64,000 nt of DNA from the NCBI GenBank assembly GCA_963971305.1, contig CAXARO010000919.1, positions 1-64,000 of the forward strand, in the 5' to 3' direction. Made by a program: the position numbers and the translations under genes. Below, in pieces: positions 1-11,020 of the stretch; position 1 is the stretch's first letter; every line of letters begins with the position of its first letter. The notes below the pieces were generated by a model. The model was not told the origin of the DNA and did no database searches. It was given only the letters and a program-made list of their open reading frames with translations. This DNA is from Arcuatula senhousia. Lineage: Eukaryota; Mollusca; Bivalvia; Mytilida; Mytilidae.

Positions 1-3000
1 CGGATTGTCTGGCTATGGGACCCGGCTAGAATAAAAGTGGGGTCCCTGGGGTCCAAAACCTATATGGTCCTTATTTGCCTAAACTTCCGGTTGTCAAGAA
101 ATTCAGGTCCAAAAAAGATGTAAAATAGCGCCTATGGTACCCCCTGCAGAAAAATTTCTACGGATTGTCTGGCTATGGGACCCGGCTAGAATAAAAGTGG
201 GGTCCCTGGGGTCCAAAACCTATATGGTCCCTTATTTGCCTAAACTTCCGGTTGTCAAGAAATTCAGGTCCAAAAAAGATGTAAAATAGCGCCTATGGTA
301 CCCCCTGCAGAAAAATTTCTACGGATTGTCTGGCTATGGGACCCGGCTAGAATAAAAGTGGGGTCCCTGGGGTCCAAAACCTATATGGTCCTTATTTGCC
401 TAAACTTCCGGTTGTCAAGAAATTCAGGTCCAAAAAAGATGTAAAATAGCGCCTATGGTACCCCCTGCAGAAAAATTTCTACGGATTGTCTGGCTATGGG
501 ACCCGGCTAGAATAAAAGTGGGGTCCCTGGGGTCCAAAACCTATATGGTCCTTATTTGCCTAAACTTCCGGTTGTCAAGAAATTCAGGTCCAAAAAAGAT
601 GTAAAATAGCGCCTATGGTACCCCCTGCAGAAAAATTTCTACGGATTGTCTGGCTATGGGACCCGGCTAGAATAAAAGTGGGGTCCCTGGGGTCCAAAAC
701 CTATATGGTCCTTATTTGCCTAAACTTCCGGTTGTCAAGAAATTCAGGTCCAAAAAAGATGTAAAATAGCGCCTATGGTACCCCCTGCAGAAAAATTTCT
801 ACGGATTGTCTGGCTATGGGACCCGGCTAGAATAAAAGTGGGGTCCCTGGGGTCCAAAACCTATATGGTCCTTATTTGCCTAAACTTCCGGTTGTCAAGA
901 AATTCAGGTCCAAAAAAGATGTAAAATAGCGCCTATGGTACCCCCTGCAGAAAAATTTCTACGGATTGTCTGGCTATGGGACCCGGCTAGAATAAAAGTG
1001 GGGTCCCTGGGGTCCAAAACCTATATGGTCCTTATTTGCCTAAACTTCCGGTTGTCAAGAAATTCAGGTCCAAAAAAGATGTAAAATAGCGCCTATGGTA
1101 CCCCCTGCAGAAAAATTTCTACGGATTGTCTGGCTATGGGACCCGGCTAGAATAAAAGTGGGGTCCCTGGGGTCCAAAACCTATATGGTCCTTATTTGCC
1201 TAAACTTCCGGTTGTCAAGAAATTCAGGTCCAAAAAAGATGTAAAATAGCGCCTATGGTACCCCCTGCAGAAAAATTTCTACGGATTGTCTGGCTATGGG
1301 ACCCGGCTAGAATAAAAGTGGGGTCCCTGGGGTCCAAAACCTATATGGTCCTTATTTGCCTAAACTTCCGGTTGTCAAGAAATTCAGGTCCAAAAAAGAT
1401 GTAAAATAGCGCCTATGGTACCCCCTGCAGAAAAATTTCTACGGATTGTCTGGCTATGGGACCCGGCTAGAATAAAAGTGGGGTCCCTGGGGTCCAAAAC
1501 CTATATGGTCCTTATTTGCCTAAACTTCCGGTTGTCAAGAAATTCAGGTCCAAAAAAGATGTAAAATAGCGCCTATGGTACCCCCTGCAGAAAAATTTCT
1601 ACGGATTGTCTGGCTATGGGACCCGGCTAGAATAAAAGTGGGGTCCCTGGGGTCCAAAACCTATATGGTCCTTATTTGCCTAAACTTCCGGTTGTCAAGA
1701 AATTCAGGTCCAAAAAAGATGTAAAATAGCGCCTATGGTACCCCCTGCAGAAAAATTTCTACGGATTGTCTGGCTATGGGACCCGGCTAGAATAAAAGTG
1801 GGGTCCCTGGGGTCCAAAACCTATATGGTCCTTATTTGCCTAAACTTCCGGTTGTCAAGAAATTCAGGTCCAAAAAAGATGTAAAATAGCGCCTATGGTA
1901 CCCCCTGCAGAAAAATTTCTACGGATTGTCTGGCTATGGGACCCGGCTAGAATAAAAGTGGGGTCCCTGGGGTCCAAAACCTATATGGTCCTTATTTGCC
2001 TAAACTTCCGGTTGTCAAGAAATTCAGGTCCAAAAAAGATGTAAAATAGCGCCTATGGTACCCCCTGCAGAAAAATTTCTACGGATTGTCTGGCTATGGG
2101 ACCCGGCTAGAATAAAAGTGGGGTCCCTGGGGTCCAAAACCTATATGGTCCTTATTTGCCTAAACTTCCGGTTGTCAAGAAATTCAGGTCCAAAAAAGAT
2201 GTAAAATAGCGCCTATGGTACCCCCTGCAGAAAAATTTCTACGGATTGTCTGGCTATGGGACCCGGCTAGAATAAAAGTGGGGTCCCTGGGGTCCAAAAC
2301 CTATATGGTCCTTATTTGCCTAAACTTCCGGTTGTCAAGAAATTCAGGTCCAAAAAAGATGTAAAATAGCGCCTATGGTACCCCCTGCAGAAAAATTTCT
2401 ACGGATTGTCTGGCTATGGGACCCGGCTAGAATAAAAGTGGGGTCCCTGGGGTCCAAAACCTATATGGTCCTTATTTGCCTAAACTTCCGGTTGTCAAGA
2501 AATTCAGGTCCAAAAAAGATGTAAAATAGCGCCTATGGTACCCCCTGCAGAAAAATTTCTACGGATTGTCTGGCTATGGGACCCGGCTAGAATAAAAGTG
2601 GGGTCCCTGGGGTCCAAAACCTATATGGTCCTTATTTGCCTAAACTTCCGGTTGTCAAGAAATTCAGGTCCAAAAAAGATGTAAAATAGCGCCTATGGTA
2701 CCCCCTGCAGAAAAATTTCTACGGATTGTCTGGCTATGGGACCCGGCTAGAATAAAAGTGGGGTCCCTGGGGTCCAAAACCTATATGGTCCTTATTTGCC
2801 TAAACTTCCGGTTGTCAAGAAATTCAGGTCCAAAAAAGATGTAAAATAGCGCCTATGGTACCCCCTGCAGAAAAATTTCTACGGATTGTCTGGCTATGGG
2901 ACCCGGCTAGAATAAAAGTGGGGTCCCTGGGGTCCAAAACCTATATGGTCCTTATTTGCCTAAACTTCCGGTTGTCAAGAAATTCAGGTCCAAAAAAGAT

Positions 3001-6000
3001 GTAAAATAGCGCCTATGGTACCCCCTGCAGAAAAATTTCTACGGATTGTCTGGCTATGGGACCCGGCTAGAATAAAAGTGGGGTCCCTGGGGTCCAAAAC
3101 CTATATGGTCCTTATTTGCCTAAACTTCCGGTTGTCAAGAAATTCAGGTCCAAAAAAGATGTAAAATAGCGCCTATGGTACCCCCTGCAGAAAAATTTCT
3201 ACGGATTGTCTGGCTATGGGACCCGGCTAGAATAAAAGTGGGGTCCCTGGGGTCCAAAACCTATATGGTCCTTATTTGCCTAAACTTCCGGTTGTCAAGA
3301 AATTCAGGTCCAAAAAAGATGTAAAATAGCGCCTATGGTACCCCCTGCAGAAAAATTTCTACGGATTGTCTGGCTATGGGACCCGGCTAGAATAAAAGTG
3401 GGGTCCCTGGGGTCCAAAACCTATATGGTCCTTATTTGCCTAAACTTCCGGTTGTCAAGAAATTCAGGTCCAAAAAAGATGTAAAATAGCGCCTATGGTA
3501 CCCCCTGCAGAAAAATTTCTACGGATTGTCTGGCTATGGGACCCGGCTAGAATAAAAGTGGGGTCCCTGGGGTCCAAAACCTATATGGTCCTTATTTGCC
3601 TAAACTTCCGGTTGTCAAGAAATTCAGGTCCAAAAAAGATGTAAAATAGCGCCTATGGTACCCCCTGCAGAAAAATTTCTACGGATTGTCTGGCTATGGG
3701 ACCCGGCTAGAATAAAAGTGGGGTCCCTGGGGTCCAAAACCTATATGGTCCTTATTTGCCTAAACTTCCGGTTGTCAAGAAATTCAGGTCCAAAAAAGAT
3801 GTAAAATAGCGCCTATGGTACCCCCTGCAGAAAAATTTCTACGGATTGTCTGGCTATGGGACCCGGCTAGAATAAAAGTGGGGTCCCTGGGGTCCAAAAC
3901 CTATATGGTCCTTATTTGCCTAAACTTCCGGTTGTCAAGAAATTCAGGTCCAAAAAAGATGTAAAATAGCGCCTATGGTACCCCCTGCAGAAAAATTTCT
4001 ACGGATTGTCTGGCTATGGGACCCGGCTAGAATAAAAGTGGGGTCCCTGGGGTCCAAAACCTATATGGTCCTTATTTGCCTAAACTTCCGGTTGTCAAGA
4101 AATTCAGGTCCAAAAAAGATGTAAAATAGCGCCTATGGTACCCCCTGCAGAAAAATTTCTACGGATTGTCTGGCTATGGGACCCGGCTAGAATAAAAGTG
4201 GGGTCCCTGGGGTCCAAAACCTATATGGTCCTTATTTGCCTAAACTTCCGGTTGTCAAGAAATTCAGGTCCAAAAAAGATGTAAAATAGCGCCTATGGTA
4301 CCCCCTGCAGAAAAATTTCTACGGATTGTCTGGCTATGGGACCCGGCTAGAATAAAAGTGGGGTCCCTGGGGTCCAAAACCTATATGGTCCTTATTTGCC
4401 TAAACTTCCGGTTGTCAAGAAATTCAGGTCCAAAAAAGATGTAAAATAGCGCCTATGGTACCCCCTGCAGAAAAATTTCTACGGATTGTCTGGCTATGGG
4501 ACCCGGCTAGAATAAAAGTGGGGTCCCTGGGGTCCAAAACCTATATGGTCCTTATTTGCCTAAACTTCCGGTTGTCAAGAAATTCAGGTCCAAAAAAGAT
4601 GTAAAATAGCGCCTATGGTACCCCCTGCAGAAAAATTTCTACGGATTGTCTGGCTATGGGACCCGGCTAGAATAAAAGTGGGGTCCCTGGGGTCCAAAAC
4701 CTATATGGTCCTTATTTGCCTAAACTTCCGGTTGTCAAGAAATTCAGGTCCAAAAAAGATGTAAAATAGCGCCTATGGTACCCCCTGCAGAAAAATTTCT
4801 ACGGATTGTCTGGCTATGGGACCCGGCTAGAATAAAAGTGGGGTCCCTGGGGTCCAAAACCTATATGGTCCTTATTTGCCTAAACTTCCGGTTGTCAAGA
4901 AATTCAGGTCCAAAAAAGATGTAAAATAGCGCCTATGGTACCCCCTGCAGAAAAATTTCTACGGATTGTCTGGCTATGGGACCCGGCTAGAATAAAAGTG
5001 GGGTCCCTGGGGTCCAAAACCTATATGGTCCTTATTTGCCTAAACTTCCGGTTGTCAAGAAATTCAGGTCCAAAAAAGATGTAAAATAGCGCCTATGGTA
5101 CCCCCTGCAGAAAAATTTCTACGGATTGTCTGGCTATGGGACCCGGCTAGAATAAAAGTGGGGTCCCTGGGGTCCAAAACCTATATGGTCCTTATTTGCC
5201 TAAACTTCCGGTTGTCAAGAAATTCAGGTCCAAAAAAGATGTAAAATAGCGCCTATGGTACCCCCTGCAGAAAAATTTCTACGGATTGTCTGGCTATGGG
5301 ACCCGGCTAGAATAAAAGTGGGGTCCCTGGGGTCCAAAACCTATATGGTCCTTATTTGCCTAAACTTCCGGTTGTCAAGAAATTCAGGTCCAAAAAAGAT
5401 GTAAAATAGCGCCTATGGTACCCCCTGCAGAAAAATTTCTACGGATTGTCTGGCTATGGGACCCGGCTAGAATAAAAGTGGGGTCCCTGGGGTCCAAAAC
5501 CTATATGGTCCTTATTTGCCTAAACTTCCGGTTGTCAAGAAATTCAGGTCCAAAAAAGATGTAAAATAGCGCCTATGGTACCCCCTGCAGAAAAATTTCT
5601 ACGGATTGTCTGGCTATGGGACCCGGCTAGAATAAAAGTGGGGTCCCTGGGGTCCAAAACCTATATGGTCCTTATTTGCCTAAACTTCCGGTTGTCAAGA
5701 AATTCAGGTCCAAAAAAGATGTAAAATAGCGCCTATGGTACCCCCTGCAGAAAAATTTCTACGGATTGTCTGGCTATGGGACCCGGCTAGAATAAAAGTG
5801 GGGTCCCTGGGGTCCAAAACCTATATGGTCCTTATTTGCCTAAACTTCCGGTTGTCAAGAAATTCAGGTCCAAAAAAGATGTAAAATAGCGCCTATGGTA
5901 CCCCCTGCAGAAAAATTTCTACGGATTGTCTGGCTATGGGACCCGGCTAGAATAAAAGTGGGGTCCCTGGGGTCCAAAACCTATATGGTCCTTATTTGCC

Positions 6001-8074
6001 TAAACTTCCGGTTGTCAAGAAATTCAGGTCCAAAAAAGATGTAAAATAGCGCCTATGGTACCCCCTGCAGAAAAATTTCTACGGATTGTCTGGCTATGGG
6101 ACCCGGCTAGAATAAAAGTGGGGTCCCTGGGGTCCAAAACCTATATGGTCCTTATTTGCCTAAACTTCCGGTTGTCAAGAAATTCAGGTCCAAAAAAGAT
6201 GTAAAATAGCGCCTATGGTACCCCCTGCAGAAAAATTTCTACGGATTGTCTGGCTATGGGACCCGGCTAGAATAAAAGTGGGGTCCCTGGGGTCCAAAAC
6301 CTATATGGTCCTTATTTGCCTAAACTTCCGGTTGTCAAGAAATTCAGGTCCAAAAAAGATGTAAAATAGCGCCTATGGTACCCCCTGCAGAAAAATTTCT
6401 ACGGATTGTCTGGCTATGGGACCCGGCTAGAATAAAAGTGGGGTCCCTGGGGTCCAAAACCTATATGGTCCTTATTTGCCTAAACTTCCGGTTGTCAAGA
6501 AATTCAGGTCCAAAAAAGATGTAAAATAGCGCCTATGGTACCCCCTGCAGAAAAATTTCTACGGATTGTCTGGCTATGGGACCCGGCTAGAATAAAAGTG
6601 GGGTCCCTGGGGTCCAAAACCTATATGGTCCTTATTTGCCTAAACTTCCGGTTGTCAAGAAATTCAGGTCCAAAAAAGATGTAAAATAGCGCCTATGGTA
6701 CCCCCTGCAGAAAAATTTCTACGGATTGTCTGGCTATGGGACCCGGCTAGAATAAAAGTGGGGTCCCTGGGGTCCAAAACCTATATGGTCCTTATTTGCC
6801 TAAACTTCCGGTTGTCAAGAAATTCAGGTCCAAAAAAGATGTAAAATAGCGCCTATGGTACCCCCTGCAGAAAAATTTCTACGGATTGTCTGGCTATGGG
6901 ACCCGGCTAGAATAAAAGTGGGGTCCCTGGGGTCCAAAACCTATATGGTCCTTATTTGCCTAAACTTCCGGTTGTCAAGAAATTCAGGTCCAAAAAAGAT
7001 GTAAAATAGCGCCTATGGTACCCCCTGCAGAAAAATTTCTACGGATTGTCTGGCTATGGGACCCGGCTAGAATAAAAGTGGGGTCCCTGGGGTCCAAAAC
7101 CTATATGGTCCTTATTTGCCTAAACTTCCGGTTGTCAAGAAATTCAGGTCCAAAAAAGATGTAAAATAGCGCCTATGGTACCCCCTGCAGAAAAATTTCT
7201 ACGGATTGTCTGGCTATGGGACCCGGCTAGAATAAAAGTGGGGTCCCTGGGGTCCAAAACCTATATGGTCCTTATTTGCCTAAACTTCCGGTTGTCAAGA
7301 AATTCAGGTCCAAAAAAGATGTAAAATAGCGCCTATGGTACCCCCTGCAGAAAAATTTCTACGGATTGTCTGGCTATGGGACCCGGCTAGAATAAAAGTG
7401 GGGTCCCTGGGGTCCAAAACCTATATGGTCCTTATTTGCCTAAACTTCCGGTTGTCAAGAAATTCAGGTCCAAAAAAGATGTAAAATAGCGCCTATGGTA
7501 CCCCCTGCAGAAAAATTTCTACGGATTGTCTGGCTATGGGACCCGGCTAGAATAAAAGTGGGGTCCCTGGGGTCCAAAACCTATATGGTCCTTATTTGCC
7601 TAAACTTCCGGTTGTCAAGAAATTCAGGTCCAAAAAAGATGTAAAATAGCGCCTATGGTACCCCCTGCAGAAAAATTTCTACGGATTGTCTGGCTATGGG
7701 ACCCGGCTAGAATAAAAGTGGGGTCCCTGGGGTCCAAAACCTATATGGTCCTTATTTGCCTAAACTTCCGGTTGTCAAGAAATTCAGGTCCAAAAAAGAT
7801 GTAAAATAGCGCCTATGGTACCCCCTGCAGAAAAATTTCTACGGATTGTCTGGCTATGGGACCCGGCTAGAATAAAAGTGGGGTCCCTGGGGTCCAAAAC
7901 CTATATGGTCCTTATTTGCCTAAACTTCCGGTTGTCAAGAAATTCAGGTCCAAAAAAGATGTAAAATAGCGCCTATGGTACCCCCTGCAGAAAAATTTCT
8001 ACGGATTGTCTGGCTATGGGACCCGGCTAGAATAAAAGTGGGGTCCCTGGGGTCCAAAACCTATATATGGTCCT
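1..8074. repeat. 160-bp satellite array (~50 units)
   Basis: Unit starts fall at 1, 161, 322 and then every 160 bp to 8,002, giving 50 full units and one partial. By eye the units are identical except for one extra C in unit 2 (near 229-231). There is no open frame of note. The array continues off the left edge of the window. On the right it ends inside the motif cctatat and passes straight into the 171-bp repeats of element E1. Such uniformity means recent amplification, strong homogenisation, or assembly smoothing. The unit is clearly related to the 168-bp satellite at 19,195-20,214. Confidence 0.97.
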
Positions 8075-8602
8075 AATCGGCGATAGTGTTGAATTTCGAC
8101 GGTTCGGATTAGGGATAGGTTGGCTACGATCACTCGATATCGGATCGGTTGCATTCGATAGGGGAGATATCGAGATATGTAACCTATATCACCGCCGATA
8201 ATGTCAAATCTCGACGGTTCGGATTAGGGATAGGTTGCGATTTTATATAGAAGTGTCTAAGGGTGGGTCCTTTCGACCTCGATTTCATCTCGGTTGGCTA
8301 CGATCACTCGATATTGGACCGGTTGTAATCGATAGAGGAGATATCGAGCTATATAACCTATATCGCCGATAATGTCAAATCTCGACGGTTCAGATTAGGG
8401 ATAGGTTGCGATTTTATATAGAAGTGTCTAAGGGTGGGTCCTTTCGACCTCGATTTCAACTCGGTTGGTTACGATCACTCGATATCGGACCGGTTGTAAT
8501 CGATAGGGGAGAAGTCGAGTTATATAACCTATATCGCCGTTAGTGTCGAATCTCGACGGTTCCGATGAGGGATTGGTTGTGATCTTTAGTGTAGAAGTGT
8601 CT
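8075..8602. repeat. 171-bp subterminal repeats, left end of element E1
   Basis: About three tandem units. The motif tcgacggttc recurs at 8,211, 8,382 and 8,553, exactly 171 bp apart, with a partial unit before them. Each unit contains ataacctatatcgccg, a gattagggataggttg block and atcactcgatat. The same repeats open element E2 (20,215-20,840). One diverged copy in the same orientation closes each element at the right (17,979 and 38,370). Confidence 0.9.
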
Positions 8603-8604
8603 AA

Positions 8605-8886
8605 AGGTGGAGGAGCAGAGTCAGGAAGCTCTAAAAATGGAAGGACCTACCCATCGGGGCAATCTACGAAATCATGGAAAAATAGTGGTGGATGGAAAGT
8701 AAGGTTAGTCAAAGATCCTCACCTTGAAAGACAGACAAGGAGAGGGCATCAAAGTATGGGGTTAATTGCCCGTCGCTTGACAAAGCAGAAGATCACTTGC
8801 AAGGGGCCTACGTCAGTAGCACGGGATTCAAAGTGTCCAAAAATTCCAAGCAGGAATTTCTCTCCTACGATTTGGTGAGGAAGTAA
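8605..8886 (+). pseudogene. Short Polinton protein of unknown function (E1, start lost)
   Basis: This is the broken E1 copy of the ~115-codon plus-strand gene seen at 21,012-21,357. The last part still reads ...EFLSYDLVRK before a TAA at 8,884, but the frame changes at least twice before that. The start and first ~20 codons are missing. The E1 sequence jumps from the 171-bp repeat to the body of the gene at the string aaaggtgg, which in E2 occurs twice about 230 bp apart, so E1 probably lost the segment by deletion between these short repeats. Function is unknown. Confidence 0.6.
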
Positions 8887-8916
8887 AAAATCTAACTGGT
8901 GGTGTGTGGGACTAAA

Positions 8917-8950
8917 AAATTCCCAATCCAAATGACTGGATTGGGAATTT
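8917..8950. other. Perfect 14-bp stem hairpin (E1)
   Basis: AAATTCCCAATCCA, loop aatgac, then its exact complement, followed by a T-rich run. The identical hairpin is at 21,389-21,422 in E2. It lies between the convergent 3' ends of the short plus-strand gene and the one-TM gene. A shared 3' processing or termination signal, or a replication structure, is possible (inference). Confidence 0.8.
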
Positions 8951-8987
8951 TGTTTTGGTCACTGAAATATTTTATTTGGGAGGGTAT

Positions 8988-9059
8988 GTGAACGGAGCAT
9001 ATCAGGAAGCGCTAGCAGAGTGCGTGAACGGAGCATATCATGGAGCGTTAGCGGAGTGA
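8988..9059. repeat. Two 36-bp direct repeats (E1)
   Basis: Two tandem copies starting gtgaacggagcatatca at 8,988 and 9,024, ending ...agcggagtg. The same pair occurs in E2 at 21,460-21,531, between the hairpin and the end of the one-TM gene. Confidence 0.8.
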
Positions 9060-9083
9060 TGTGCGAGAGTGGTAGAAACCTCC

Positions 9084-9425
9084 TTATGGTGCATGCGCTT
9101 TAAGCTCTTCGGTAAATGGGCTTGAAGATTGAAGCAACCGATCTTTCTCATCGTAGTAGTTCTTAAGGCAGATGGCAGGCGAACCATCTTTACCTGCGAA
9201 CCGGGATTTGTAGATTTTTGCTTGTCGACCGGTGTCTCGATGCTTCTTCTTCTTGGCAAGACGTTGCAAGATCAGGGACAGGATCAGAGTGCCGGTGGCA
9301 CTGAGGCAGGCGAAGGAACCTAGGGAATGTATGCCACAGCACCCACACCGGTCAGAGCAGACCCCAAGGTACCACTGGTCAGCAAAAGACGGCCTGTGGA
9401 ACATCCACCAAGGCAAATAAGACAA
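9084..9425 (-). CDS. Small one-TM Polinton protein (E1)
   Basis: 113-codon open frame. Residues 1-30 are aromatic and Cys-rich (SYLPWWMFHRPSF, then CSDRCGCC). Residues ~31-56 form one hydrophobic membrane segment (...SATGTLILSLILQRL), followed at once by KKKK and a basic tail containing FAGKDGSP and NYYDEKDRL. The E2 copy (21,556-21,939) is open and closely similar along its whole length, while most other genes of both elements are broken, so this is probably a real gene. It is likely a membrane or virion protein, with the tail on the positively charged side. I do not recognise a named family. It is the last minus-strand gene at the left end. Confidence 0.65.
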   Translation of the reverse strand: MSYLPWWMFHRPSFADQWYLGVCSDRCGCCGIHSLGSFACLSATGTLILSLILQRLAKKKKHRDTGRQAKIYKSRFAGKDGSPAICLKNYYDEKDRLLQSSSPFTEELKAHAP

Positions 9426-9675
9426 TTTTATCAGTTGTAGATCTTAAACGTATGCTCATTCTCCATATTTCTGCGTGAGCTCAGCATCCATGCAAGCGAT
9501 ATGGCTGACATCTACTTCATCCTCCATTTATCTATAGGGGCATACCGAGCAGGTGGACACTTTTGAATGAGCTATTGGGACCGAGAATCAGCCCACTACC
9601 ATCGTAGAGCTGACGTCCCCACTTCAAGTACAACCCATCACCATAGGTATTGGGTAGAGTGCCAGAGCTGAAATA

Positions 9676-9887
9676 TACTGTGGATTCATTTATTTTCGTG
9701 GGTACCAATTTTGGTGGTCTTATGAAAAAGGATCAGTTCATGGATTCTTAAATTCGTGGTTTTGAAGACTGCAGCATACAGATAAATGTTAAATTTGCTT
9801 TTCGTGGGGCATTAATTTTCGTGGATTAAGGCCACCAACAAAAACCACGAAAATTGATACCCCACGAATAATTATGAAACCACAGTA
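9676..9887. mobile_element. MITE with ~40-bp terminal inverted repeats (E1)
   Basis: Begins tactgtggattcatttattt and ends with the imperfect complement (...gaaaccacagta). The ends match over about 40 bp with few mismatches. The element lies in the non-coding gap between the one-TM gene and the penton-like gene. The same MITE is at the same place in E2 (22,156-22,371), so it inserted before E1 and E2 separated. The rest of 9,430-10,278 shows no gene I can support. Confidence 0.85.
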
Positions 9888-10278
9888 GACCGCGACCACA
9901 AGGTTTCACGCAGCACACTTTTCCACCCTTCTTGAGGTTTAATCTTGACCCTATGGCTTTTTGGATGGCTGCACTACCCAAACCGCTCAATCATGAATGC
10001 ATCCACACCCAAAGCAGGTAGCACAGTTTATACTAGCATTGGCCTTCTTTCTGCAAGTTATACCTTACCTGCTTCGGAATCGTCTCCAAGACCATACTGC
10101 CCTTACTGCTCTGCAACTGCTTGGTGATGCACTGGAACTGACGGTGAGTGAGGAGCATTTTATGCCCGACGGATAGGTTGGCATGCAGCAATCGGACGCT
10201 CACGGGCAGCCCTTCTTTTCCACACTCGGAATCTTCTCTGCCTGACCCTTTGTAAAATTGAGACCGGCTCTTGATAAT

Positions 10279-11008
10279 CTATTTATTTTTAAATCTCAGG
10301 GAGGTGAAAATTGATGGTGAGATTCTCTCCTCGTCTTGATCGGTCAGATACGTCTGCATGCGGTCGATGGTCCTCAGAGTCACGGGTAATCAGCCCAGAT
10401 TCTTGAGGGTCTGAATGATCTTCATGCCTGGATTGACCCCGGGAAAGAAGTTATAGATGGTGGACTGCTGGGTGCCGTCTACATAGCTTCCATGGATGAT
10501 ATCGCTATTCACTAGGATGCTTTTGATGCTAATGATATTGACGATATGCTCATCCTCTGTGTAGCCGTTTGTGGCTCTGTTGAAGGTATACGTCTTTAAT
10601 ACGCTCAAACCCTAGCACGGTGCTTATGCTATTGGAGCCGTCGAAATGTTCTTAATATTTTCTGGCGAAGGTGAGGGTGGTTTTCAAGGTCGCGCAATTG
10701 GCATCGAGAAGGATCTTAGATTCGAACTTACTGAGCCGCAGTTGCCGCTGGATCTCATCGTTGATATCGTCGATACTCAACTCGACAGGAAACCAGGTAA
10801 CATCCTACATCGGGAAGGAATTATTCCCCGCATGGATATTGGAGATGGAGTAGTACGTCTTCAGATTCACAAGGGCAATCTTGTAGGATTTCTCCTGACG
10901 CAGTTGAAGGGGTGGGTTGAAGCGGGTCAAGATCTGGCTATCGTTCCAAGAAACGATGAAGATGAACCCATGCTTGGGCTCGGTATAAGGTAAAAGAGAA
11001 GCGTCCAT
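10279..11008 (-). pseudogene. Jelly-roll penton-like (minor capsid) protein, E1
   Basis: The ATG at 11,006-11,008 opens MDASLLPYTEPKHGF. The frame runs through SYKIALVNLKTYYSISNI and stops after NNSFPM. Later parts are recoverable in shifted frames: EDEHIVNIISIKSILVNSDI, HGSYVDGTQQSTIYNFFPGV, NPGMKIIQT and LTDQD near the C-terminus. This pattern (ALVN.ETY, a GSY.NGT...FFP.V.PG core, a terminal DQD) is that of a protein regularly encoded beside Polinton/adintovirus capsid genes; its role as penton or minor capsid protein is inferred. The start lies only 12 bp after the stop of the upstream capsid gene, which is virus-like packing. At least one internal stop and two frameshifts are present. Confidence 0.7.
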
Positions 11009-11020
11009 TAATCTAACCCC

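Noticed and set aside
1..8074. CRISPR-like regular spacing
   Set aside because: There are no variable spacers; the whole 160-bp unit is repeated. The setting is eukaryotic.
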